DNA of 64,000 nucleotides from a virus (IMGVR_UViG_3300025889_000109:1-64000); one strand, 5' to 3'. Positions 44,291-52,824 are shown, counted from the stretch's first letter. Notes: generated by a model from the sequence alone, not told the origin. A program made the numbers and translations.

Positions 44291-46009
44291 ATGCAAATAA
44301 ATAATACGGAGATCAATGGCTTTTTGATTGATACATTTAATCAATATGATCTGCAGGTGGGAAAAACGCAGGGGATTTGTCCCCTGTGCTCATTTGATAG
44401 AAAACCTGAAAATCAAAAACAGAAGTGTGCTTCTTATGATTGGGAACGGGGTCTCGGTACTTGCCACAATTGTAACAGAATTTTTCAATTACATACTTAC
44501 CAAAGAAAAGGTAAAGCTGAAAAAGAATATGTTATACCTGAATTAAAACCCATTGAAATACCGGGTACAAAAATTCAAGAGTGGTTTAAAGCAAGAGGTA
44601 TATCTCAGCAGACTCTTGGTGATTTAAAAATTACCGAGGGTCCTGAGTTTATGCCACAAACAGGCAAAACCGAAAATGCTATACACTTTAATTATTTCAT
44701 AGGCGATAACCTTATAAATGTAAAATATAGAGATGCTAGAAAAAACTTTAAATTATATAAAGGAGCAGAAAAAATATTTTATAATATTAATAATATTATT
44801 GGTTATGAATATTGTATTATTGTGGAAGGCGAGATTGATGTTCTTAGTTTTTATGAAGCTGGTATACCTAATGCAGTTTCTGTGCCCAACGGGGCAACAT
44901 TAAATTCAAACAATTTAGAATACCTTGATAATTGTATAGATTATTTTACAGATAAAGATAAAATAATATTAGCAGTTGATCAGGATGAGCCAGGTCAGGC
45001 TTTACAGCAAGAACTAATAAGAAGATTAGGTGCTGAGGTATGTTATATTGCGTCATTTGATGACTGCAAGGATGCAAATGAATATTTATTAAAATATGGA
45101 AAAGAAAAGCTGGTACAGTGTATTGCCAAAGCAAGACCAGTGCCACTCGAAAATGTTACCACATTCAAAGACATTGAAGCAGAAATTACAGATTTTGTAC
45201 GTAATGGGTTTAAAAAGGGGTATCAAGTGGGGTTACCTAACTTTGATGACATATTTTCAACTTATACCGGTCAATTTATTACTGTCACTGGTATTCCTTC
45301 TTCAGGTAAATCCGACTTTGTTGACCAAATGGTGGTTGGATACAATCAAAACTACGGTTGGAAAACGGCGTTTGCTTCGCCAGAGAATGCGCCAACATAC
45401 TTGCATGCTCATAAACTCATGCGAAAAGTATGGCAAGGAATGCCAAGCTCAAATGAAATAGGTGGTGAGAAATGGGAAAAAGTTGCTAATCATGTAAATG
45501 ACAATTTCTTTTTTATAGATATGGAAAGATATACTCTTGAATCTGTATTAAAGAAAGGAGCTGAGCTTGTAAAAAGAAAAGGTATTAAATGCTTGATCAT
45601 TGATCCATTTAATAAAATTCGAGATGTTGATGCTAAAACAGAAGACGTAAATAGATATACAATGGAATATTTAACAAAGATTGAGATCTTTGCTAAAAAG
45701 TTTGATGTATTAGTTATTGTTGTAGCACACCCAACTAAAATGTATAAAGATTCAAATGGAAAAATTGAAGAACCAACTATGTATAATATTAAAGGAGGTG
45801 GTGAGTGGTATGATGCTTCTTATCATGGCCTCCTTGTTCACAGGGATTACGATAATAAAACAGTTAAGGCAAAAGTTCTTAAAGTTAAGTTTCAAAATCT
45901 TGGAGAAAATGGGGCGGAAGCGCATTTCAAATGGGAACCAAAATCAGGGTGCTTTATCCCGCATGAACCATTAATGTTAGAAAACGAAAAAATGCCTTGG
46001 GAAGTATAA
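44291..46009 (+). CDS. DNA primase-helicase (T7 gp4/Twinkle-like)
   Basis: The 572-aa protein has a Cys zinc finger at residues 30-61 (CPLC and CHNC). A Toprim domain follows (IIVEGEIDVLSF near 177-188, DQDEPG near 229). The helicase has Walker A GIPSSGKSDF at about 334-343 and Walker B CLIIDPFNKI near 433. A VVAHPTK H-motif and GGGEWYDASYHGLLV follow. It unwinds DNA and primes lagging-strand synthesis, as in podoviruses and mitochondria. No DNA polymerase is in the window. Confidence 0.92.
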   Translation: MQINNTEINGFLIDTFNQYDLQVGKTQGICPLCSFDRKPENQKQKCASYDWERGLGTCHNCNRIFQLHTYQRKGKAEKEYVIPELKPIEIPGTKIQEWFKARGISQQTLGDLKITEGPEFMPQTGKTENAIHFNYFIGDNLINVKYRDARKNFKLYKGAEKIFYNINNIIGYEYCIIVEGEIDVLSFYEAGIPNAVSVPNGATLNSNNLEYLDNCIDYFTDKDKIILAVDQDEPGQALQQELIRRLGAEVCYIASFDDCKDANEYLLKYGKEKLVQCIAKARPVPLENVTTFKDIEAEITDFVRNGFKKGYQVGLPNFDDIFSTYTGQFITVTGIPSSGKSDFVDQMVVGYNQNYGWKTAFASPENAPTYLHAHKLMRKVWQGMPSSNEIGGEKWEKVANHVNDNFFFIDMERYTLESVLKKGAELVKRKGIKCLIIDPFNKIRDVDAKTEDVNRYTMEYLTKIEIFAKKFDVLVIVVAHPTKMYKDSNGKIEEPTMYNIKGGGEWYDASYHGLLVHRDYDNKTVKAKVLKVKFQNLGENGAEAHFKWEPKSGCFIPHEPLMLENEKMPWEV

Positions 46010-46010
46010 T

Positions 46011-46271
46011 ATGGCAAAGAAAAAACAAGAACCTATGCCAGAATATGCTCCTTCAGAAGAGGAGCAAAAATGGTATACTTATTGTATAGAAAATGGTATT
46101 ATTATATCGCCAATGGGTATTAAAGATAACTTTAATGAATGGAAAATTGGTGTTGCTTTTAAAGGCAGCCATAAAAAAGTTAGTCTATCACCGAGTATAT
46201 ATAATAGAGATATTATATGGAGTCAATTTTATTTAATGTGCAAATATTATTATGATAAATATAGAAGATGA
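46011..46271 (+). CDS. conserved protein of unknown function (86 aa)
   Basis: MAKKKQEPMPEYAPSEEEQK, then WYTYCIENGIIISPMGIKDN and an ending SQFYLMCKYYYDKYRR. A helical start and end flank a beta strand. It overlaps thyA by 20 nt. I recall such EEEQKWYTYC-like small proteins near thymidylate synthase in marine phages. Confidence 0.55.
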   Translation: MAKKKQEPMPEYAPSEEEQKWYTYCIENGIIISPMGIKDNFNEWKIGVAFKGSHKKVSLSPSIYNRDIIWSQFYLMCKYYYDKYRR

Positions 46272-47082
46272 ATATAGAGGATTATTATCAGGAATACTCC
46301 ATGGAGGGGTACCGAAGCAGGACAGAACAGGGACTGGGACGAAGGCTGTCTTTGGAAGAATGCTTAGACATGATATGGCACTCGGATTTCCAATATTAAC
46401 TACTAAAAAAATATATTTTGAAAAAGCAGTTACCGAATTACTTTGGATATTATCAGGTTTTACTGACCTTAAGTATCTTAATGATAACGGTGTTGAGTAT
46501 TGGAATAGTGATTACAAAAGGTCTGGAAGGACCGACGGAACTCTGGGCCCTGTTTATGGGCATCAGTGGCGTAACTTTGGCGGTGTTGATCAATTACGAA
46601 ACTTATTATCTGAGATCAAAACAACGCCTTATTCCAGAAGACTCATGGTTAATGCTTGGAACCCTATTGATATCCCTGATATGGTTCTTCCTCCATGCCA
46701 TTACGGTTTCCAAATATATATTAATGATAACAAGATGAGTCTAATGTGGCAGCAACGATCTGCTGATGTATTTTTAGGATTGCCATATGATATTGTAATG
46801 TACGGTTTATTATTAGAAATGTTATGTCATGAAACACAATATAAACCCGGACAATTAATAGCAAGTCTTGGTGATTGTCATTTATATAATAATCATTTAG
46901 AACAAGCTAAATTACAATTATCAAGAGAACCAAAAAAATTACCTACATTAGAATTAAAATTTGGATTAAAAATTGTAGAAGGTGCAAATAACTTTATTCA
47001 TGTACCATCTAAAAATATGATTAAATTAAATAACTATGAGCACCACGAAGCAATCAGAGCAGAACTCTCAGTCGGACAATGA
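46252..47082 (+). CDS. thyA: thymidylate synthase (ThyA)
   Basis: The 276-aa enzyme contains QDRTGTGTKAVFG, the catalytic Cys near residue 148 in LPPCHYGFQIYI, QQRSADVFLGLPYDIVMY, and LGDCHLYNNH. These are the full active site of folate-dependent thymidylate synthase, which methylates dUMP to dTMP. It starts in the overlap with its neighbour. With NrdAB it supplies thymidine nucleotides for phage DNA. Confidence 0.95.
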   Translation: MINIEDEYRGLLSGILHGGVPKQDRTGTGTKAVFGRMLRHDMALGFPILTTKKIYFEKAVTELLWILSGFTDLKYLNDNGVEYWNSDYKRSGRTDGTLGPVYGHQWRNFGGVDQLRNLLSEIKTTPYSRRLMVNAWNPIDIPDMVLPPCHYGFQIYINDNKMSLMWQQRSADVFLGLPYDIVMYGLLLEMLCHETQYKPGQLIASLGDCHLYNNHLEQAKLQLSREPKKLPTLELKFGLKIVEGANNFIHVPSKNMIKLNNYEHHEAIRAELSVGQ

Positions 47083-47590
47083 GTTTTGGTTTCAAAAAAA
47101 TAATTATATGTATCAATACCTATCAGAAGAAAGTAAAAAAATTGTAGAAAAAATAAATAAAAAGTATATGAAAAATTTAATATTTAGTTTTATTTTATTA
47201 CCTTTAATAAGTTATTCACAAACATATTATACAAGTGGATTAAGATTTCATAATGAAGTAAGATCATTTTATGATTTACCAGCATTAAGATATAACAATG
47301 AATTATCATTAGAAGCACAAATGTGGGCAGAGCATATGGCAGCAACAGATTCTTTTACAACAAGTAAAGATGGCTATGGCGAAAATATATTTTGGATTGA
47401 CAGAAATTATGCTCGTCTACATAATAAGAATATATTATTAGAAGCTTCTATAAATTGGATATTAAATTCAGATGATTATTCAACTTATAATCAAGCTTTA
47501 TATGAAGGCGCAAGTAATATTGGATTTGGAATGGCTGAAAATGAAAATACAATATATGTTGTAGCTAAGTACGACAAGCTATATGAATAA
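47036..47590 (+). CDS. CAP/SCP-domain protein, secreted or membrane-anchored
   Basis: The frame opens at 47036 inside thyA, but residue 45 (ATG 47168) starts a signal peptide, MKNLIFSFILLPLISYSQ, ending in the SYSQ typical of Bacteroidetes exports. The remainder, RFHNEVRSFYDLPALRYNNE then AQMWAEHMAATDSF and GENIFW, ending IGFGMAENENTIYVVAKYD, is a CAP (SCP/PR-1) domain with His, Glu and GEN motif. The 44-residue extension could be a cytoplasmic domain or lie outside the real start. Such domains occur in secreted bacterial proteins; the phage role is unknown. Confidence 0.75.
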   Translation: MSTTKQSEQNSQSDNEFWFQKNNYMYQYLSEESKKIVEKINKKYMKNLIFSFILLPLISYSQTYYTSGLRFHNEVRSFYDLPALRYNNELSLEAQMWAEHMAATDSFTTSKDGYGENIFWIDRNYARLHNKNILLEASINWILNSDDYSTYNQALYEGASNIGFGMAENENTIYVVAKYDKLYE

Positions 47591-48347
47591 TATGTTTTAT
47601 ATTTATCATATTCCTGGTAAAAAAATAGGTGTAACGCGTGATCTAAATAATAGAGTTACGTTAGTACAGGGCTATAAGCCTGATGAATATGAGGTTCTTG
47701 ATTCTTCTGATGATATTGAATATATATCTATGAAGGAAATAGAACTTCAAAAGTCTTATGGATATAAAGTTGATAGAAAATTATATAAAAATTTATTTAA
47801 ATCTAAAATGGAAGTAAACGTAACTGAACAAACAACAACTTTCCCTTGTCCTGAAAGTGAATTACCAATTATGCTTGGTAAAAATAAAGGATTAAAATGG
47901 GAAACATCACTTGGTGAATTTGAAATTACGCCTGAATCAACATTATGGATAGTCAGAAATGCTAAAACATCAATGTATAATAAAGAACGTTCCTACATTT
48001 ATAATAAAGCTTTTTATGAAGCTTTTTTGGCAGAAACGACTTATGGCAAAGAAAACATATTTGGACTCATTAGAAGCTGGGCAGAAGAGCGTGGTATATA
48101 TGATAAAGGAGATGTTAAAACTCAATTAATTAAATTATATGAAGAATCAGGAGAATTATCCCAAGGCGTACTTAAAAATAATAAATCGGATATTATTGAC
48201 GCTATTGGTGATTGTGTTGTTGTTCTCACTAATCTCGCCCACCTTGCAGGTACCGACATTGAAAGCTGTATTCAGTCTGCTTATGATGAAATATCTAATA
48301 GAACTGGCAAAATGGTAAATGGTACATTTGTAAAAACTACATTATAA
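47583..48347 (+). CDS. GIY-YIG-like/MazG-type pyrophosphohydrolase fusion
   Basis: The N-terminus, MFYIYHIPGKKIGVTRDLNN, then VTLVQGYKPDEYEVLDSS, has GIY-YIG-like strands (YIY, then IGVT) with RDLNNRV, followed by EIELQKSYGYKVD. The C-terminal about 95 residues are a MazG-like NTP pyrophosphohydrolase, with LIKLYEESGELSQGVLK, then KSDIIDAIGDCVVVLTNLAH. The E-x-x-E ... D-x-x-D sites that bind magnesium are present. The joining of the two is uncommon in my experience. It may remove aberrant or modified nucleotides or act on alarmones. Confidence 0.75.
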   Translation: MNNMFYIYHIPGKKIGVTRDLNNRVTLVQGYKPDEYEVLDSSDDIEYISMKEIELQKSYGYKVDRKLYKNLFKSKMEVNVTEQTTTFPCPESELPIMLGKNKGLKWETSLGEFEITPESTLWIVRNAKTSMYNKERSYIYNKAFYEAFLAETTYGKENIFGLIRSWAEERGIYDKGDVKTQLIKLYEESGELSQGVLKNNKSDIIDAIGDCVVVLTNLAHLAGTDIESCIQSAYDEISNRTGKMVNGTFVKTTL

Positions 48348-48574
48348 TGCGAGATAAAATAATAGAACAAGTAATAAATAAAATTAAATCAAGATCTGAC
48401 GTTGGCTATAAAAAGTATGGTATTACTTTAGCTGATGACAATCAACCGCTTGATGCATGGCTACAACATTTACAAGAAGAATTAATGGATGCTGTTAATT
48501 ATCTTGAAAAAGCAAGATCTGTATTAAGAGAAGAAATAGAAGAGTGTTATATTAATGATGCAAAGGAGAACTAA
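48347..48574 (+). CDS. MazG-like / dATP-dGTP diphosphohydrolase-like protein (75 aa)
   Basis: VGYKKYGITLADDNQPLDAW, then LQHLQEELMDAVNYLEK, holds the E-E-x-x-D metal motif of all-alpha NTP pyrophosphohydrolases (PF18909-like). It is shorter than full MazG. Directly follows the fusion gene; the stop and start share bases. It is likely to limit host or mispaired dNTPs. Confidence 0.65.
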   Translation: MRDKIIEQVINKIKSRSDVGYKKYGITLADDNQPLDAWLQHLQEELMDAVNYLEKARSVLREEIEECYINDAKEN

Positions 48575-49004
48575 AAAAAGAGGGCCCGTTGTAGCTAAAA
48601 AGATTAGTTATGACGGGCATAATTTTGCATCTGGTTTAGAAAGATATATGTATACTGCTTTAAAAAAGCATAAGATTAGAGCAAAATATGAAAGTGAAAC
48701 ATTTGTTTTAGTAAATGGATTTCATTTTGAAAATGAATGTTATGAAAGACAATCAAATGGTAAAGGAGAACTTGTAAATAGAGGTAGTAAAAGAATACTA
48801 CCAATTAAATATACTCCAGACTTTATTGGCGATGATTTTATAATTGAAACTAAAGGTAGAGCGAATGAATCATTCCCAATCAGATGGAAATTATTTAAAA
48901 AATTAGTTACAGAACAGTTTCCAGAATATACATTATATAAACCACAAAATCAAAAAGAATGCGACAGGGTAATAGAATTAATAAAGAACAAGAGAAACAT
49001 ATAG
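48555..49004 (+). CDS. PDDEXK endonuclease (T7 Endo I/DUF1064-like)
   Basis: The 149-aa protein has KKISYDGHNFASGLERYMYT, then YTPDFIGDDFIIETKGR, with D-x15-E-x-K nuclease residues. This is the DUF1064 / Holliday junction resolvase-like pattern. It may resolve replication intermediates or degrade host DNA. It overlaps neighbours on both sides. Confidence 0.8.
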   Translation: MMQRRTKKRGPVVAKKISYDGHNFASGLERYMYTALKKHKIRAKYESETFVLVNGFHFENECYERQSNGKGELVNRGSKRILPIKYTPDFIGDDFIIETKGRANESFPIRWKLFKKLVTEQFPEYTLYKPQNQKECDRVIELIKNKRNI

Positions 49005-49132
49005 CGCGTGTAAGATATGCCCAAAGACAAATTGATAAATGGATAAAGTGGTCTATACAAAATAGAGGGTATATTAAATATAAAGAAATAGTTGAGATAC
49101 ACGACAAATATGAAATAAAATGTTATGGCTAA
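48959..49132 (+). CDS. small basic protein overlapping endonuclease (57 aa)
   Basis: ATG 48959, in a different frame from the endonuclease, opens MRQGNRINKEQEKHIARVRY and ends YEIKCYG. It overlaps the endonuclease by 46 nt and the next gene by 8 nt. Its basic, aromatic composition looks coding. Function unknown. Confidence 0.5.
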   Translation: MRQGNRINKEQEKHIARVRYAQRQIDKWIKWSIQNRGYIKYKEIVEIHDKYEIKCYG

Positions 49133-49265
49133 AGCAAAAATGAACTTTGTGGTTTTTAAGAAAAAACCTAAAGTTAAAAGACCGGGTGTTCATGCAAAAA
49201 CAAAAACATCTAAATTAAAGAGTAGTAAAAATTATGTTAAACTTTATAGAGGACAAGGTAAATGA
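49125..49265 (+). CDS. small basic conserved protein (46 aa)
   Basis: FVVFKKKPKVKRPGVHAKTK, then KSSKNYVKLYRGQGK, matches the KPKxxRPGVHAKTKxSKxKSSKNYxKxYxGQGR peptide widely present in marine phages. Function unknown; nucleic-acid binding likely from its charge. Confidence 0.7.
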   Translation: MAKAKMNFVVFKKKPKVKRPGVHAKTKTSKLKSSKNYVKLYRGQGK

Positions 49266-49399
49266 GAAACTGGGAACTTAGTATTGGGTTTTATTCTGGT
49301 ATACTTTTTGGTATAAGAACTTACGAAGAAAAAGATTATGTGCAACATGTATTGTACTTACCATTTATTGATATATGTTTAGAAATAGATAAAGAATAA
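49262..49399 (+). CDS. small membrane-leaning protein (45 aa)
   Basis: MRNWELSIGFYSGILFGIRT, then VQHVLYLPFIDICLEIDKE: hydrophobic, 45 aa. Small conserved peptides like this often precede nrdB in marine phages. Function unknown. Overlaps the previous gene by 4 nt. Confidence 0.55.
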   Translation: MRNWELSIGFYSGILFGIRTYEEKDYVQHVLYLPFIDICLEIDKE

Positions 49400-49400
49400 T

Positions 49401-50369
49401 ATGGGATTATTTGACGAAAGAATACCGTACAAACCATTTGAATATCCAGAGTACTACACTGAAGGATGGCTTAAACAAGCCCAAGCATTCTGGTTACATA
49501 CCGAAATACCAATGTCGGGCGATGTTAAGGACTGGAACGAAAGACTTACAAAGTCAGAAAAAAACTTGGTTGGAAATATTTTATTGGGCTTTGCGCAAAC
49601 AGAGTGTGCGGTATCTGATTATTGGACACAAAAAGTTGTATCATGGTTTCCAAAACATGAGATACAACAAATGGCAATGATGTTTGGATCGCAAGAAACA
49701 ATTCATGCCGTAGCATATAGTTATTTAAACGAAACATTAGGACTTGAAAATTTTGAAGCATTTTTACATGAACCTGCGACAGCAGCGAGATTTGATAATC
49801 TTGTGTCTTATAGCGGTAACGATCCTGTTGGTATTGGACGTTCACTTGCAATTTTCTCAGCATTTGCCGAAGGGGTTAGCCTTTACTCTGCGTTTGCTGT
49901 ATTGTACAGTTTTCAATTGCGAAATCTTTTAAAAGGTATTGGACAACAAATGAAATGGAGCGTAAGAGATGAATCTTTACATTCTAAAATGGGTTGTCAA
50001 TTATTTAGGCATATGTGTGAAGAAATACCAACATTATTAGAAGATTGCAGGGAAGATGTTATTAAAGCAGCAGAAACAATGCTCGAAGCAGAAGAGCGAT
50101 ACATTGACAAAATGTTCGAACAAGGAGATATTGAAAATCTTAAAGCCAACGATCTCAAACAGTTTATTAGAAAAAGACTTAATGAAAAATTACAAGAACT
50201 TGGTTACCTCGACCTCGGGCAATACTTTGCGTTTAACCAAAAAGGAGCAACAAATCTTGATTGGTTCTATCATCTTACCGGGGGGCATACTCATACTGAT
50301 TTCTTTGCTATTCGTCCGACTGATTATTCCAAAGCAAATGAAGGAGAAGATTTTGAAGATATTTGGTAG
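49401..50369 (+). CDS. nrdB: ribonucleotide reductase class I, beta subunit
   Basis: The 322-aa protein shows di-iron ligands AQTEC, QETIH (Glu, His near 97-100), FAEGVSL and RDESLHSK, with a Tyr four residues after the first His (QETIHAVAY). This is where the radical Tyr122 stands in E. coli. It is a tyrosyl-radical class Ia/b-type beta subunit. It precedes nrdA by four small genes, unlike the compact bacterial order. It makes dNDPs for phage DNA. Confidence 0.9.
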   Translation: MGLFDERIPYKPFEYPEYYTEGWLKQAQAFWLHTEIPMSGDVKDWNERLTKSEKNLVGNILLGFAQTECAVSDYWTQKVVSWFPKHEIQQMAMMFGSQETIHAVAYSYLNETLGLENFEAFLHEPATAARFDNLVSYSGNDPVGIGRSLAIFSAFAEGVSLYSAFAVLYSFQLRNLLKGIGQQMKWSVRDESLHSKMGCQLFRHMCEEIPTLLEDCREDVIKAAETMLEAEERYIDKMFEQGDIENLKANDLKQFIRKRLNEKLQELGYLDLGQYFAFNQKGATNLDWFYHLTGGHTHTDFFAIRPTDYSKANEGEDFEDIW

Positions 50370-50529
50370 TATAATATTATTAATATTTTTAAATTGTACA
50401 AAAGAAAAACATTGTACAGTATCTAAAATATATACTGGCAGCGAAAATGTAAAAGAAATATCTGTTAGTGAAGGCGTAACAGTACTCAGTATTGAAAAAG
50501 AATATATAGTTGCATTAGAATGTTATTAA
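50338..50529 (+). CDS. small lipoprotein overlapping nrdB end (63 aa)
   Basis: ATG 50338 opens MKEKILKIFGSIILLIFLNC, a signal peptide with a Cys lipobox (FLNC), then TKEKHCTVSKIYTG. It overlaps the 3' end of nrdB by 32 nt. Phage lipoproteins commonly block superinfection or work as outer spanins. Function here is not determined. Confidence 0.6.
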   Translation: MKEKILKIFGSIILLIFLNCTKEKHCTVSKIYTGSENVKEISVSEGVTVLSIEKEYIVALECY

Positions 50530-50880
50530 ATGAGAAAATGTAATAAATGTCATAAAGAAAAAGAAACATCTAAGTTTAGATATGGTAAGCGTACTTGTAA
50601 AAAATGTGAATATCGATTTAAACAAAGATTTTTAAGAGCATTAATACATGACCGCAGATTATCCGCTGTTGAAAGACTTGCGAATAGACTTGGTTATATG
50701 GGTACTGCATTCATAATGATGTCGCCATATTTATTAACGCATAGTTATATTGGCAGTATTACTTATATTATTGGCGGAATACTATCAATTCCGCAAGTAT
50801 GGGTTGCTAAACAATGGAATTTAGTTTTAGTAAATTTAAATGTTACAATTGGGTATTTAATTTATTTATATAATGTATAA
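50530..50880 (+). CDS. zinc-ribbon/membrane protein fusion (116 aa)
   Basis: An N-terminal CNKCHKEK and CKKC form a zinc ribbon of the type seen before phage HNH proteins. After a basic helix, three hydrophobic stretches (GYMGTAFIMMSPYLLTHSYI, GSITYIIGGILSIPQ, LVLVNLNVTIGYLIYLY) make it membrane-bound. The C-terminal part resembles small phage transmembrane proteins of unknown role. A cytosolic zinc site on a membrane protein is unusual. Confidence 0.6.
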   Translation: MRKCNKCHKEKETSKFRYGKRTCKKCEYRFKQRFLRALIHDRRLSAVERLANRLGYMGTAFIMMSPYLLTHSYIGSITYIIGGILSIPQVWVAKQWNLVLVNLNVTIGYLIYLYNV

Positions 50881-51086
50881 TGAAAGAAAACAAATTAATA
50901 GAGATGTGGAACAGAATAGAAGTGCTTGGTTCCATAGTACAACAAATGAATCAAGAATTAGCGAACCTCAGAGATTTATCTATTGGGACGATGAGCCTTG
51001 TTAAAAAGTTTGATGGGTACGATAAAGCAATTGAAGCTTTAACTGAAGATCTTAAAAAAGAAAAAGAAGAAACTAATGTGGAATAA
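50880..51086 (+). CDS. small coiled-coil protein between nrdB and nrdA (68 aa)
   Basis: KENKLIEMWNRIEVLGSIVQ, then MNQELANLRDLSIGTMSL. I recall very similar NKxIEMWNxLEVLG proteins in flavobacterial phages near nrd genes. Helical, acidic at its C-terminus. Overlaps nrdA by 11 nt. Function unknown. Confidence 0.6.
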   Translation: MKENKLIEMWNRIEVLGSIVQQMNQELANLRDLSIGTMSLVKKFDGYDKAIEALTEDLKKEKEETNVE

Positions 51087-52818
51087 TAATTGGGTAAAAG
51101 GTGAAGACTACCCAGTTTGGGGTGATACCGAGGTATATAAGAAAACTATAACTGGTGGCTATTTATTATCATATGAATCGCCTAGAGATGCTTATATGCG
51201 TGTTGCAAGTGCTGTAGCAAAGCGTTTATACAAGCCAGAATTAACCGAAAAGTTTTTTGACTATATATGGAAAGGCTGGCTATGCTTAGCTTCACCAGTA
51301 CTTTCTAATACAGGTACAGACAGAGGTTTACCTATATCATGCTTTGGTATTGATGTTGCTGATAGTATTCAAGATATTGGACAAAAGAATTTAGAAATGA
51401 TGCTCCTTGCCAAGCATGGCGGCGGTGTTGGTATAGGAGTTAATATGATAAGACCCGCTGGTTCTAAAATTACAGGTAATGGAACATCTGATGGAGTGGT
51501 GCCGTTTTGCAAGATATACGATTCAACTATACTTGCCACTAATCAAGGATCTGTCCGGCGAGGAGCTGCGTCAGTTAACATCAATATTGATCACCCCGAC
51601 TTTGAAGAGTGGTTGGAGATTAGAGAACCAAAAGGGGACGTCAATAGACAATCCCTTAACTTACACCAGTGCGCTGTGGTCGGTGACAAGTTTATGCGAA
51701 GACTTGAGAATGGCGATCAAGAAGCTCGACGCAAATGGTCCAAGCTACTCCAAAAGCGTAAGGCAACTGGAGAACCTTATATCCTCTTTAAAGGAAATAC
51801 AAACAAGGCAAATCCAAATGCGTATAAATCAAATGGGCTCAAAGTCCATATGACAAATATATGTAGTGAAATAACATTACATACAGATGAATCGCATAGC
51901 TTTGTTTGTTGTTTATCTTCTTTAAACCTTGCTAAATATGATGAATGGAAAAATACTAATTTAGTATATGATTCTATATGGTTTTTAGATGGAGTATTAG
52001 AAGAGTTTATACAGAAAGCAAAAAATATGCGAGGTTTTGAAAACTCTGTAAGATCAGCCGAAAAAGGTAGAGCATTAGGATTAGGAGTTTTAGGATGGCA
52101 TACTTTATTACAGCAGAATGGTATTGCATTTGAAGGATTATTAGCGCAGTTTAAAACACGTGAAATTTTTAGTAAAATTAAAATTGAATCTGAAAGAGCT
52201 TCGAGAAAGCTTGCAGAAGTATATGGGGAGCCGCTCTGGTGTGTTAATACTGGTATGCGGAACACTCATCTTCGGGCTTTGGCCCCTACAGTCTCTAATA
52301 GCAAGCTTAGTGGTAACGTATCTCCTGGAATTGAGCCTTGGGCTGCTAACGTATTTACTGAGCAAAGTGCTAAAGGAACATTTATAAGAAAAAATAATGA
52401 GCTTAGAAAAGTATTTAGAAAAATTAATATTGATACCAAAGAAACTTGGGATCAAATTTTGCGCGATGGCGGATCCGTTCAAGGAATTAAAGAACTCGAT
52501 GGATGGTTTTACGACCACCTTGGACGATTAAATGAAGAGGAAGGCGAACCTGTAAAGAATGTATTTAAAACATTTAAAGAAATAAATCAATTAGAATTGG
52601 TTAATCAAGCAGGCATTAGACAAGATTATATAGATCAAGCTGTAAGTTTAAACCTTGCTTTCCCATCTGTTGCTGAGCCTAAATGGATTAATAAAGTTCA
52701 TTTAGAAGCATGGAAACGTGGTATTAAAACTTTATATTATATGAGAACAGAATCTGTTCTTCGTGGTGATATTGCCGCTAAAGCAATGGATCCAGAATGT
52801 TTATCATGTGATGGATAA
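51076..52818 (+). CDS. nrdA: ribonucleotide reductase class I, alpha subunit
   Basis: The 580-aa protein has active-site cysteines: ISCFG near 88, NICSEI near 262 (N-x-C-x-E), and CLSC at the end (575-578) for re-reduction. TLYYMRTESV near 551-560 carries the Tyr-Tyr radical path. At 580 aa it is shorter than the 750-aa bacterial enzyme and lacks the N-terminal ATP cone. So allosteric activity control by dATP is probably lost, as in several phages. Closed by a strong terminator. Confidence 0.92.
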   Translation: MWNNNWVKGEDYPVWGDTEVYKKTITGGYLLSYESPRDAYMRVASAVAKRLYKPELTEKFFDYIWKGWLCLASPVLSNTGTDRGLPISCFGIDVADSIQDIGQKNLEMMLLAKHGGGVGIGVNMIRPAGSKITGNGTSDGVVPFCKIYDSTILATNQGSVRRGAASVNINIDHPDFEEWLEIREPKGDVNRQSLNLHQCAVVGDKFMRRLENGDQEARRKWSKLLQKRKATGEPYILFKGNTNKANPNAYKSNGLKVHMTNICSEITLHTDESHSFVCCLSSLNLAKYDEWKNTNLVYDSIWFLDGVLEEFIQKAKNMRGFENSVRSAEKGRALGLGVLGWHTLLQQNGIAFEGLLAQFKTREIFSKIKIESERASRKLAEVYGEPLWCVNTGMRNTHLRALAPTVSNSKLSGNVSPGIEPWAANVFTEQSAKGTFIRKNNELRKVFRKINIDTKETWDQILRDGGSVQGIKELDGWFYDHLGRLNEEEGEPVKNVFKTFKEINQLELVNQAGIRQDYIDQAVSLNLAFPSVAEPKWINKVHLEAWKRGIKTLYYMRTESVLRGDIAAKAMDPECLSCDG

Positions 52819-52824
52819 AAAATT

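Noticed and set aside
44083-44316. Minus-strand ORF across the SSB-like gene
   Set aside because: Antisense shadow, low-complexity hydrophobic translation with no family.
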